The translations under genes were made by a program, and so were the position numbers. From the NCBI GenBank assembly GCA_016522385.1, contig JAEKFU010000295.1, positions 1 through 15,349 of the forward strand: a DNA stretch of 15,349 bases, given 5' to 3'. This DNA is from Pseudomonadota bacterium. Its GTDB lineage: Bacteria > Pseudomonadota > Alphaproteobacteria > Rhizobiales > Aestuariivirgaceae. Position 1 is the stretch's first letter. Every line of letters starts with the position of its first letter. Below, piece by piece: positions 1 to 7,126 of the stretch. A model generated the notes under the pieces. That model saw only the letters and a program-made list of their open reading frames with translations, had not been told where the DNA came from and made no database searches.

Positions 1-2003
1 CTCATGCACAGGCCCAGGCGGCTGCCGAAATGGTCAATGTTAGCTATAAGGAACTGCCGGCGGTCGTCGATACCGCATCGGCGCAGAAACGCGGGGCGCC
101 GAAGGTGCATGACGTTGCTGTCCGAAACACGGTTTTCGAGTGGGAACTGGGCGACAAGAACGCGACAGAAGAGGCATTTGCGAAAGCAGATCATGTCACC
201 AAGCTCGAAATCATCAACAACCGGCTGGTACCGAATGCGATCGAGCCGCGGGCGGCAGTAGGCCAATTCGATCCCGGCGAGGACCACTATACGCTGTATA
301 CGACTAGCCAGAACCCGCATGTTGCGCGGCTGGTAATATCTGCGTTTCTAGCACTTGCGCCCGAGCACAAGCTGCGCGTGATCGCACCCGATTTGGGCGG
401 GGGCTTCGGTTCCAAGATCTACATCTACGCCGAAGAGGTCGTGTGCGTCTGGGCATCGAAAAAGATCGGTGGCCGACCGGTGAAATGGACTGCCGAACGC
501 AGCGAAAGTTTTCTGACTGACGCGCATGCCCGCGATCATGTGACCAAGGCTGAAATGGCCCTCAACAAGAACGGCAAAATCCTCGGGCTGAGGGTGAAAA
601 CGATCGCGAATATGGGTGCTTACCTATCTTTGTTCGCATCGTCAGTTCCAACCTATCTCTATGTCACACTGTTGTCGGGCCAGTACAACATCCCGGCTAT
701 CTATGGCGAGGTGGATGCTGTCTACACCAACACGACGTCTGTTGATGCCTATCGTGGTGCCGGCCGGCCCGAAGCCACATTCGTAGTTGAGCGACTGATC
801 GAAACGGCCGCGCGTGAAATGAGCATCGAACCGGTCGAACTGCGACGCCGAAACTTCATCAAGTCGTTTCCGCACCAGACGCCGGTGATTATGAACTATG
901 ATGCGGGGGATTTTGGCGCCAACCTCAACAAGGCGCTGAAACTGATCGATTATGAGAATTTTGAGAAACGCCGCGCCCAAGCCCGCAAGAGGAGTAAGGC
1001 GCGTGGCATCGGGTTTTCGACCTACATTGAGGCCTGCGGCATCGCGCCGTCGGCCGCGGTCGGTTCACTGGGGGCTGGCGTCGGCTTGTGGGAATCAGCC
1101 GAAGTGCGCGTAAACCCGGTTGGAACTGTGGAAGTGCTCACCGGTAGCCACAGCCACGGGCAGGGGCATGAAACGACTTTTGCCCAGCTCGTGTCCGACC
1201 GTCTCGGGATACCACTCGACCAAGTTGCCGTGGTGCATGGCGACACCGACAAGGTGCAGTTTGGTATGGGCACTTACGGCTCAAGGTCGGCCGCCGTCGG
1301 AATGAGTGCTATATCGAAGGCACTCGACAAGGTTGAGGCCAAGGCCAAGAAAGTTGCTGCACATGTAATGGAAGCGGCCGAGAGGGATGTCGAATTCAAG
1401 AACGGCAGCTTCACGGTCAGGGGAACCGACAAGGCGATGGCCTTCGGCGAAGTGGCGCTGTCAGCCTATGTGGCGCACAAGTTTCCTTCCTCCGAGGTTG
1501 AGCCAGGCCTGAAGGTGGGGGCGTTTTATGACCCGACCAACTTCACATTTCCATCAGGCTGCCACGTTTGCGAAGTCGAAGTGGACATTGAGACGGGCGC
1601 CACGGAGATCATAGACTGGGTCGCGGTGGATGATTTCGGCGTGGTGATCAATCCGATGATCGTCGAGGGTCAGGTGCATGGCGGCATTGCTCAAGGTATC
1701 GGCCAGGCGTTGTCTGAAGTTGCCGTCTATGACGACGCGGGCCAGTTATTAACCGGCTCCTACATGGACTACTGCATGCCGCGGGCCGACATGCTGCCTT
1801 CGTTCAAGCTTGGCTTTACCGAAACCAAGTGCCCGTCAAACCCGCTGGGCGTAAAGGGCTGCGGTGAAGCAGGCGCCATTGCCTCACCGGCTGCGCTGAT
1901 CAACGCCGTCACCGATGCGATTGGCGTCAAACATATCGACATGCCTGCGACACCACAGCGGGTGTGGGAAGCCACGGCGCATCTGCGTGCGGCGGCCGAA
2001 TAG
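1..2003 (+). CDS. coxL: Form II CoxL-type molybdenum hydroxylase large subunit (5' partial)
   Basis: Large, MCD-molybdenum-binding subunit of an aerobic CO dehydrogenase-like enzyme of the xanthine oxidase family. The frame is open from the first complete codon (base 3), and the residues before the first Met (position 30) read like normal family sequence, so the gene starts left of the window. About 667 residues are visible; the family is near 780, so roughly 110-120 are missing. Visible motifs are GGGFGSK (396-416), the active-site loop AYRGAGR (747-767), a HSHGQGHE cofactor segment near 1150-1173, and GCGEAG with the presumed catalytic Glu at 1866-1868. AYRGAGR is the form II signature; the Cu-ligating Cys of form I (AYxCSFR) is absent. 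CO as substrate is therefore possible but not shown by sequence. The gene is followed after 23 bases by coxM, matching the form II order S-L-M. Confidence 0.93.
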   Translation, partial: HAQAQAAAEMVNVSYKELPAVVDTASAQKRGAPKVHDVAVRNTVFEWELGDKNATEEAFAKADHVTKLEIINNRLVPNAIEPRAAVGQFDPGEDHYTLYTTSQNPHVARLVISAFLALAPEHKLRVIAPDLGGGFGSKIYIYAEEVVCVWASKKIGGRPVKWTAERSESFLTDAHARDHVTKAEMALNKNGKILGLRVKTIANMGAYLSLFASSVPTYLYVTLLSGQYNIPAIYGEVDAVYTNTTSVDAYRGAGRPEATFVVERLIETAAREMSIEPVELRRRNFIKSFPHQTPVIMNYDAGDFGANLNKALKLIDYENFEKRRAQARKRSKARGIGFSTYIEACGIAPSAAVGSLGAGVGLWESAEVRVNPVGTVEVLTGSHSHGQGHETTFAQLVSDRLGIPLDQVAVVHGDTDKVQFGMGTYGSRSAAVGMSAISKALDKVEAKAKKVAAHVMEAAERDVEFKNGSFTVRGTDKAMAFGEVALSAYVAHKFPSSEVEPGLKVGAFYDPTNFTFPSGCHVCEVEVDIETGATEIIDWVAVDDFGVVINPMIVEGQVHGGIAQGIGQALSEVAVYDDAGQLLTGSYMDYCMPRADMLPSFKLGFTETKCPSNPLGVKGCGEAGAIASPAALINAVTDAIGVKHIDMPATPQRVWEATAHLRAAAE

Positions 2004-2010
2004 GCCCGTG

Positions 2011-2026
2011 AGGACAGGAGGAAATC
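2011..2026 (+). promoter_or_regulatory. Ribosome binding site of coxM
   Basis: A strong purine-rich Shine-Dalgarno run (AGGACAGGAGGAAAT) sits directly before the coxM ATG at 2027, in the 23-base gap after coxL. It fixes the coxM start and indicates that coxM is translated from the coxL message. Confidence 0.8.
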
Positions 2027-2818
2027 ATGCATGACTTCGAATATCACCGCCCTACAAAGATTGCGGACGCCGTCAAGCTGATCAAGAAGCACAAGGACGG
2101 CACGGTCATGTCTGGGGGAATGACGTTGATTCCGACAATGAAGCAGCGTCTTGCAGCACCGTCGGATGTCATTGATCTCAGTGGCCTTGGCAACAACGCC
2201 ATCAAGGCGACCAAGACCAAGATCAGCATCGGTGCCGGTGTGACCCATGCCGAGGTTGCCGGCAACCGGGACGTGAAGAAGTTAATCCCGGCCTTGGCTG
2301 TCCTGGCTGGCGGCATCGGTGACCCGCATGTGCGCCACAGGGGGACGATAGGCGGTTCGATCGCCAACAACGATCCGGCGGCCGACTATCCCGCCGCCTT
2401 GGTCGGCCTCAACGCCACAGTGGTGACCTCAAAGCGCAAGTTGCCAGCGGACAAATTCTTCAAGGGCATGTTCGAAACGGCCCTGTCGCGCGATGAGATC
2501 ATCACCGCGGTCGAATTTCCCTTGCCCAAGAGAGCTGGATATTCAAAGTTCCCGAACCCGGCGTCGCGCTATGCCATGGTCGGCGTCTTCGTTGCCGATC
2601 ACGGTAAGGAAACCCGCGTCGCGGTCACCGGCGCCGGTGCTAGCGTGTTCCGCCACAAGGCAATGGAAAAGGCACTGACCGGCAATTTCAGTGTCGATGC
2701 CATCGCCGGTATCGCCACCAAGGCCGACGGCCTCAATGAGGATATTCATGCCTCAGCCGAGTACCGCGCGCATCTTGTGGGCGTTATGGCAAAAAGGGCA
2801 GTTGCTGCGGCTAAATAG
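2027..2818 (+). CDS. coxM: CoxM-type FAD-binding medium subunit
   Basis: FAD subunit of the CoxSLM hydroxylase. It takes electrons from the 2Fe-2S subunit and passes them to an external acceptor such as the quinone pool. At 263 residues it is a little shorter than the roughly 288 of the form I protein. The N-terminal FAD loop is SGGMTLIPTMK (residues 29-39), and the second is the segment AGGIGDP...RGTIGGSIAN, with TIGGS at residues 107-111. Both are the pyrophosphate- and isoalloxazine-contacting loops of the family. The rest is the FAD-binding core followed by the CO-dehydrogenase flavoprotein C-terminal domain. There is a strong ribosome binding site and a 23-base gap to coxL, so the two genes form one transcript. 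The next gene downstream is convergent, and I see no clear terminator between them. Confidence 0.93.
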   Translation: MHDFEYHRPTKIADAVKLIKKHKDGTVMSGGMTLIPTMKQRLAAPSDVIDLSGLGNNAIKATKTKISIGAGVTHAEVAGNRDVKKLIPALAVLAGGIGDPHVRHRGTIGGSIANNDPAADYPAALVGLNATVVTSKRKLPADKFFKGMFETALSRDEIITAVEFPLPKRAGYSKFPNPASRYAMVGVFVADHGKETRVAVTGAGASVFRHKAMEKALTGNFSVDAIAGIATKADGLNEDIHASAEYRAHLVGVMAKRAVAAAK

Positions 2819-2906
2819 CCTGAAGCAACGATTTCGACGGCTTCCAGGGCCGGGCGCACCGCCGCTCGGTCCGAATTTGCGAAGACGGTACTGAACACCA
2901 GGTGCA

Positions 2907-4151
2907 CTACCAGGGGGAAACAGCTGCGGCCGATTGTTGGCTAAGTTTTGCCTTCAGCTGTGCAATCTCGTCATTCGCTGCTGCCAGCTGCTTTCTCAGA
3001 TCAATTACTCTTTCACTGGGCTGCGCAACAGCGACCGCAATCATCTTTTCGATGCGCGCGGAAACGTCGTTGCGCGCCATTGTTACCTCAGCGCGGGCTT
3101 TAGTGATCTCCAACTTCAGGTCGTGCAGCTGTTTTTGCCTCATTGCTTGTTGCTCGCGCAATACCTTGACCTCGGCTGTCAATTTCTCGAACATCCTGCC
3201 GGCATTCGAGCGTTTCTCTTTGGTTGCTTTTGCCGCCGCTCGTGCAGTGACAAGCTCGCCATAGGGTGCGTCATGTGCCCGCGCGAAGGAGTGTGCAAAT
3301 TTAGCTGACCGAGTGCGTTGCCGAGGGGCTTGTGTGACCTTCTTCTGCGCTTGCTGGTCGCGCTTTTCGCGATTGGCAAGAGAATTCTTGAACGTTCTTT
3401 CCAGCACTTCCGCCTGTTGCTGTGCCACTTCGTATTTCTGCTTGAGTTCGTCTCGTTCGAGTTCGACGGCTTCAAGCTTGGGGATGAGTTGCCAGGTCCG
3501 CCGTTTCCACCGTTCCACTTTCTTGCGAAGCACCTTTTCATCGCGGATCGTCCCGGACGGATGCGCAGGGTCCTTCTTCGCCCTGGACAAGGCTGTGTGG
3601 AACCGTTTGGATTCGCGGCGGGCTGCGTCGAGGCTGTTCTCGAGTTTGGTAACCTGGGAAGCGGCATTGTCCCTGTGGGTGACGAGAGTGTCGACTTTCG
3701 ATACCGAGGCCTCAAGCTTTGTCTGTAGAGCCGCGATCTCAGCGTTGGCGCTTTCCGTGGCCCTGGCGAGACTTTCAATCTTCGCGCGCGCCTCCTTTAG
3801 CTTCGCGCGCAATACAACGACCTCAGGGTCGCTTTTCCAGATCGCGCGATTAATTTTGGTTTCCGCCAACTCCAGCCGTAACTGCCGGATCGTCTCCCTG
3901 GCGGTATCCAGTTCCGCTTGCAGTTCTTCGGGCTCTGCAGCGTACAGTGACCCGGCAAGGCAAAATGCAGCGCCTAAAGCGCCTAAAGACAGTGCAATGC
4001 GGAAGGCGGGTGCCCTAAGTTCTGCAGCATCTCCTAGTATCCTGAGGGACAGGCATCGCCAACGTCGGTCGCGACACACATGTTTTTTCTTCTGGCTGTC
4101 GTCAGCATCACGGCCAAGGGCCGACCCAGGAACGGAGACCTGACTGAACAT
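2907..4151 (-). CDS. Coiled-coil protein with N-terminal export/anchor segment, function unknown
   Basis: I do not recognise a named family. The start chosen is ATG at 4151: a GGAGGG ribosome binding site (about 4154-4159) precedes it closely, whereas the in-frame GTG at 4169 lies ahead of that site. The product is 414 residues. Residues 1-48 are polar and basic. Residues 49-72 are hydrophobic and end in SLYAAEPEE, compatible with signal peptidase cleavage after A71 or A72, or with an uncleaved anchor. The rest is almost wholly charged, Lys/Glu/Ala/Gln-rich heptad sequence (about 75-260 and 320-405), broken by a basic Gln/Arg-rich linker near 265-300. A periplasmic or envelope-tethered coiled coil is the natural reading. 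The charged low-complexity composition makes this strand the coding one, rather than the long opposite ORFs. It converges on coxM. Confidence 0.75.
   Translation of the reverse strand: MFSQVSVPGSALGRDADDSQKKKHVCRDRRWRCLSLRILGDAAELRAPAFRIALSLGALGAAFCLAGSLYAAEPEELQAELDTARETIRQLRLELAETKINRAIWKSDPEVVVLRAKLKEARAKIESLARATESANAEIAALQTKLEASVSKVDTLVTHRDNAASQVTKLENSLDAARRESKRFHTALSRAKKDPAHPSGTIRDEKVLRKKVERWKRRTWQLIPKLEAVELERDELKQKYEVAQQQAEVLERTFKNSLANREKRDQQAQKKVTQAPRQRTRSAKFAHSFARAHDAPYGELVTARAAAKATKEKRSNAGRMFEKLTAEVKVLREQQAMRQKQLHDLKLEITKARAEVTMARNDVSARIEKMIAVAVAQPSERVIDLRKQLAAANDEIAQLKAKLSQQSAAAVSPW
3961..3990. repeat. Nine-base tandem duplication in signal-segment codons
   Basis: The 9-base unit GCGCCTAAA occurs twice in tandem on the + strand (about 3971-3988). 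On the coding (-) strand it encodes the repeated Leu-Gly-Ala in the hydrophobic segment SLGALGAAF of the coiled-coil protein. It looks like a simple in-frame slippage duplication that lengthened the hydrophobic core by three residues. Confidence 0.6.
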
Positions 4152-4342
4152 ATACCCTCCGATGTTCACTCTCGTACAAAGCCAATGGCTTCATCGTAAG
4201 GTGGCAATATGAACTAACACCGCGACCTTGCAGCGAGATTACCATTTGGTTCGCCTCACTTTAGGGAACGGACTTAGCCTCTGGTCCTAGTTTTGAAAAT
4301 TTGTAGTGGAGATGTCAATAGAACACCAATTTAAACAGATCG

Positions 4343-4401
4343 TGACGTTAATATTGTGCTGCTCAGGAACTTTTTATTCGTGAGAAAGGTTTCTAACGTC
4401 A
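4343..4401. repeat. Perfect 8-base inverted repeat TGACGTTA / TAACGTCA
   Basis: TGACGTTA at 4343-4350 is the exact reverse complement of TAACGTCA at 4394-4401, with 43 bases between. Symmetry does not extend beyond the 8 bases on either side. Just inside the right arm, and sharing its first base, is a second dyad, AGAAA-GG-TTTCT (4383-4394). Two half-sites about five helical turns apart (centre to centre 51 bases) could serve a looping or cooperative regulator; this is inference. Confidence 0.45.
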
Positions 4402-4492
4402 GCGTTGTAGCGTCGCATATATATGGGGGAACAACCCCAGTGGCGATCGATGCTGTCGCTAGGAATGCCGTTTTCTACAGATCATCTAGTTA

Positions 4493-4520
4493 TTTACAGT
4501 CCGATATTATGTGTTAAACT
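4493..4520 (+). promoter_or_regulatory. Candidate sigma-70-type promoter for the cupredoxin gene
   Basis: TTTACA (4493-4498, five of six matches to TTGACA) is followed after 16 bases by TAAACT (4515-4520, four of six matches to TATAAT). Transcription would begin near 4527 and run through the 4556-4593 hairpin into the cupredoxin gene. The match is moderate, and the AT-rich context makes chance matches easy. Confidence 0.35.
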
Positions 4521-4555
4521 AAAGTATGAGTGCTCGACTGGGCAGTAACGAATGA

Positions 4556-4593
4556 AGTGAGGCCCCGTTATGTCCTTACGTCGGGGCCGCACT
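4556..4593 (+). promoter_or_regulatory. Strong leader hairpin upstream of the cupredoxin gene
   Basis: AGTG-A-GGCCCCG... (starting 4556) pairs with CGGGGCC-G-CACT (4582-4593). Bases 4561-4567 pair perfectly with 4582-4588, then one A/G mismatch, then 4556-4559 pairs with 4590-4593, around a 14-base loop. No T-run follows (next bases are GTCTAGG), so it is not a classical intrinsic terminator. It lies between the candidate promoter and the start codon, about 85 bases before the ATG. It would therefore be a 5' UTR element that could stabilise or regulate the message, or a terminator of a small upstream transcript. Confidence 0.5.
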
Positions 4594-4677
4594 GTCTAGG
4601 AGAGAAGCCTGCCCATAGTATTGCTGCCAATGGTGATTGGTTCTGGAATTGTGAGTGACATCAAAAGAGAATCTTCC

Positions 4678-5211
4678 ATGAATAAGAAGGACATTTACCG
4701 CAAAACAACGCGCGAGAAAATTCTCAGACACGTTGTTCTTCTTCCCCTCATATGTTTGGCGCCATACATCGTTGCTGGCGCAGATTCAGGTAACGCTGCT
4801 GATGTTGTCGGTGCCGGCAGGACCGTGAAGATCGTCATGAACGGATTGGAATTTGAACCGAAATTCGTTGATGTCAGAGCCGGTGAAACCATTCGGTTCA
4901 AGATTGTGAACCGTGATAAGATCCCGCATGACTTCACAATTGGCACCCCTGCAATGCAACTGGCGCGCCGTTCATTTATCCGTGTGTTGCATGATGCCGA
5001 TCAGCTTGATTCGGGCGGAAAGATGCAAGAATCTCACGATCACCTGAATTCAGTGCTTGTGCCACCTGGGGTGACGAAAGAGCTCGTTTGGACTTTCAAG
5101 TGGAGTCAAATGATCGAGTTCGGCTGCAATGTTCCTCTGCACTATGAAGGTGGAATGAAGGGGGAGTTCAGATTCAAGAAACCGATTGCAATGTTCGACA
5201 GCACTGAATGA
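4678..5211 (+). CDS. Exported type-1 copper cupredoxin (plastocyanin/azurin-like)
   Basis: Small blue-copper electron carrier or copper-binding protein, probably periplasmic. The start is taken as ATG 4678 because the first 35 residues then form a normal Sec signal peptide: a basic n-region, the core HVVLLPLICLAPYIV, and AGA before the predicted cut. The in-frame TTG at 4621 would add an unlikely polar extension. The mature domain shows the full ligand set: His84 in IPHDFTIG, then Cys150, His155 and Met160 in the order C-x4-H-x4-M (CNVPLHYEGGM). An insert at about residues 100-125 carries extra His and Met (H105, M116, H120, H122), which could make a second metal site. The codon and base use is AT-richer than the neighbouring cox genes. 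Its place inside a cox cluster suggests, but does not show, a link to electron transfer or copper. Confidence 0.88.
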   Translation: MNKKDIYRKTTREKILRHVVLLPLICLAPYIVAGADSGNAADVVGAGRTVKIVMNGLEFEPKFVDVRAGETIRFKIVNRDKIPHDFTIGTPAMQLARRSFIRVLHDADQLDSGGKMQESHDHLNSVLVPPGVTKELVWTFKWSQMIEFGCNVPLHYEGGMKGEFRFKKPIAMFDSTE

Positions 5212-5242
5212 GGTTAGCGACCGACGCCCGCGAAAGTAACCT
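5211..5242 (+). terminator. Weak stem-loop after the cupredoxin stop codon
   Basis: AGGTTA (5211-5216, overlapping the stop codon) pairs with TAACCT (5237-5242). An inner GCG (5217-5219) can pair with CGC (5229-5231), leaving a small bulge. It lies in the convergent gap before the MFS gene. There is no T-run, so it is at best a weak or Rho-assisted terminator. Confidence 0.25.
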
Positions 5243-5316
5243 GCTGGAGTTCGAACTGCTCATCGTCACCGCGTTGCAATGTCGGCAATCGCATAGTTGG
5301 GATTGACGTTGAGAAT

Positions 5317-6861
5317 CTATGACGTTTGCGTTGTCCGGCGCACGAATGGGATCAGCAGCAGCCCGCATGCGGTCAAAGCGGCGACCATCGCCCAGGCTTC
5401 GTTGATGGCCATCGTGAGCCCGGCGTTCTCCACAGTCGGGCGGATGACCTCCAGCATGGTCTCCGCCGGCACGAAGCCGGCGGGTGGAATGTCGGACACA
5501 GGGATGCCGGCGAACGCGGCGGCTTCAGGGTCCTGTTCAAGCAGTTTAATACCAATGTCTTCGGCATGTACCGGGGCCCGCTTCCAGATGATGGTATCGA
5601 TGAGCGCAATGCCGATCGCGCCGCCAAGGTTGCGCATGAGATTGAACAGGGCGCTGCCGTCGGGGACCTTCAGCTCGCTGAGCAGCCCCAATGCGATGCG
5701 TGTTGGCGGCAGCAGGCAGAACATGATCGCACAGCCGCGAATGACCTGCGGCCAGAACATTTCGTCGAAATCCGTTGCCGTGGTCTGGTAGAAGCTCCAA
5801 CCAAGTCCTGTAGCAAAACACAAAAACCCCCCCGCCGTCAGCAATCGCGCATCGAGGCGCTGTTCGAGATACACGGCCAGGGGTGCTGAGAGTAGCTGGG
5901 CAATTCCGGTGACCAGCATCACCAAGCCGATATCCAGCGGGCCATGACCGCGGACCAGCCCCAAAAAAACAGGCATCAGGTAAACCGAGCCGAACAGGCC
6001 CATCCCGAAGATAAAACTGAGAGCACAGGCTATGGCAAAGTTACGGTCGCGAAACAGACCTAGGTCGGCAATAGGCAATTCGCGTCGAAGAGAGCTTGCG
6101 ACAAAGCCGGCTGCCGATACGATCACCGCCGCGAGCAGACACACGCTAAGCAGCGATGTCCAACCTCGCTCCGGTGCTTCCTTGAGTGCGATCTCCAATG
6201 AGGCAAGTCCGAACGCCAGCGCCGCCAGACCGAGCCAGTCCATCCGCAGCAGCAAACCGCGTTCGCGGGCGCCCTGGGGCAGCAGGACTGCCGCGACGGC
6301 GATCGAGAGCACACCGGGCAAGACGTTGACCAGGAACAACCACGGCCAGCTATAGGTTTGGGTAATATAGCCGCCGACAGTTGGCCCTAATGTGGGCGCC
6401 AGAACTGCCAATACGCCACCAAGCGTTGTCGCAATACCCTGCTGTTGCACCGGGAACATCAGGAATACCGCGGAAAATACCAGCGGGATGAGACATCCGC
6501 CTGCCAGCCCCTGGAAGATGCGAAAGATGATGAGAGTGGTGAAGTCGGTGCTATAGGCGCATCCTATGGAGGCCAACGTGAAAAGTGTGAGCGTTGCAAG
6601 AAAAAGACGGCGCACGGAAAGCGCCCGGGACAGGAAACCGGTGAGCGGTATGGCAATCACTTCTGCGATCAGATAGGTTGTTTGGATCCAGCTCATCCGG
6701 TCCGGCGAAATATCCAGCGCATCCCGAATCGCGGGCAGCGAGGTCGCGACGATCTGAATATCCAGAATTGCCATGAACATGCCGATGCACATGGCCGAGA
6801 AACCTGCCCACGTTTGCCAGTTTGCTCGCTCTTGCGATGTAGCTTCGTGCACAGCCGTCAT
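5317..6861 (-). CDS. DHA2-family MFS transporter (EmrB-like, 14 TM)
   Basis: Proton-driven inner-membrane efflux protein of the major facilitator superfamily, drug:H+ antiporter-2 branch. The 514 residues fit the 14-TM group. The N-terminal half shows the DHA2 pattern in TM1 (MFMAILDIQIVATSLPAI, with the membrane Asp), the A-like loop with RALSVRR after TM2, the RIFQGLAGG segment in TM4, and the antiporter motif C region GGVLAVLAPTLGPTVGGYI in TM5. It resembles EmrB/MdtD-type pumps, but no EmrA-like membrane fusion partner or TetR-type regulator adjoins it, so substrate and need for a partner are open. It is transcribed convergently to the cupredoxin and divergently from coxD. I see no good ribosome binding site before the ATG at 6861. 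It seems to be a passenger within the cox cluster. Confidence 0.9.
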   Translation of the reverse strand: MTAVHEATSQERANWQTWAGFSAMCIGMFMAILDIQIVATSLPAIRDALDISPDRMSWIQTTYLIAEVIAIPLTGFLSRALSVRRLFLATLTLFTLASIGCAYSTDFTTLIIFRIFQGLAGGCLIPLVFSAVFLMFPVQQQGIATTLGGVLAVLAPTLGPTVGGYITQTYSWPWLFLVNVLPGVLSIAVAAVLLPQGARERGLLLRMDWLGLAALAFGLASLEIALKEAPERGWTSLLSVCLLAAVIVSAAGFVASSLRRELPIADLGLFRDRNFAIACALSFIFGMGLFGSVYLMPVFLGLVRGHGPLDIGLVMLVTGIAQLLSAPLAVYLEQRLDARLLTAGGFLCFATGLGWSFYQTTATDFDEMFWPQVIRGCAIMFCLLPPTRIALGLLSELKVPDGSALFNLMRNLGGAIGIALIDTIIWKRAPVHAEDIGIKLLEQDPEAAAFAGIPVSDIPPAGFVPAETMLEVIRPTVENAGLTMAINEAWAMVAALTACGLLLIPFVRRTTQTS

Positions 6862-6953
6862 ATTGCTGCAGCCCAGGGCGCTGCAAGACCTGGCGCCGCC
6901 CTGCCTGTCAAGCTGATGTTCAAGATTTATCTGTTCCGGACTCAGAGAAATGA

Positions 6954-6967
6954 CATGCTAGAGCATG
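6954..6967. repeat. Interrupted palindrome CATGCT-AG-AGCATG
   Basis: Six-base arms separated by AG in the divergent MFS/coxD gap. The core CTAGAGCATGAT resembles the ends of short palindromic intergenic elements (RIME-type) common in rhizobial genomes, so it may be a remnant of one, or a regulator dyad. Only the palindrome itself is certain. Confidence 0.35.
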
Positions 6968-7110
6968 ATATGCTGATTTGGAACCAATTCTGCTTGTCAC
7001 GCTGCCGGATGCTGACGACAAACCGGGTGCAGCACGATTTGGGCATCGGGCAAGACCGGTGATCTTTGCGCATCAACAAGAAGCTATTCGGCTTGTTCGC
7101 CGCTCCGCAT

Positions 7111-7126
7111 TCCCGGGTTGCCGGGA
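7111..7126 (+). other. GC-rich hairpin in the coxD leader
   Basis: TCCCGG (7111-7116) and CCGGGA (7121-7126) form a perfect 6-base stem with a GTTG loop. It lies 57 bases upstream of the likely coxD ATG, so it would be in the leader of the maturation operon if transcription starts earlier. No T-run follows. Confidence 0.35.

Larger units (their letters stand above)
4152..4677. other. 526-base non-coding divergent region, AT-richer and rich in inverted repeats
   Basis: The region between the divergent coiled-coil gene (-) and the cupredoxin gene (+) has no convincing ORF. Its composition is visibly more AT-rich than the flanking cox genes. It contains several symmetrical elements: an 8-base perfect inverted repeat (4343-4350 with 4394-4401), AGAAA-GG-TTTCT at 4383-4394, the palindrome CATATATATG (4416-4425), a TGGGG/CCCCA hairpin (4424-4439), a promoter-like pair near 4493-4520, and a strong GC hairpin at 4556-4593. 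It must hold the promoters of both neighbours. The density of dyads suggests one or more regulator sites, but none matches an operator I can name. Confidence 0.6.

Noticed and set aside
3950..3970. Lipobox in the coiled-coil protein (AAFCLAG)
   Set aside because: The residue before Cys is Phe, which does not fit the lipobox rule.
3313..4143. Long + strand ORF (276 aa) opposite the coiled-coil gene
   Set aside because: It is Ser/Arg/Ala-rich shadow sequence. The minus strand gives coherent heptad coiled coil with a hydrophobic export segment and a GGAGGG ribosome binding site.
4152..4169. GTG start at 4169 for the coiled-coil gene
   Set aside because: The GGAGGG Shine-Dalgarno lies within this extension and points to ATG 4151.
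4621..4677. TTG start of the cupredoxin gene
   Set aside because: It would put 19 extra residues ahead of a normal signal peptide; ATG 4678 gives the expected n-region.
6883..6911. MFS promoter from the perfect minus-strand TTGACA at 6911-6906
   Set aside because: No acceptable -10 hexamer at 16-18 bases; kept only as a note in the intergenic entry.
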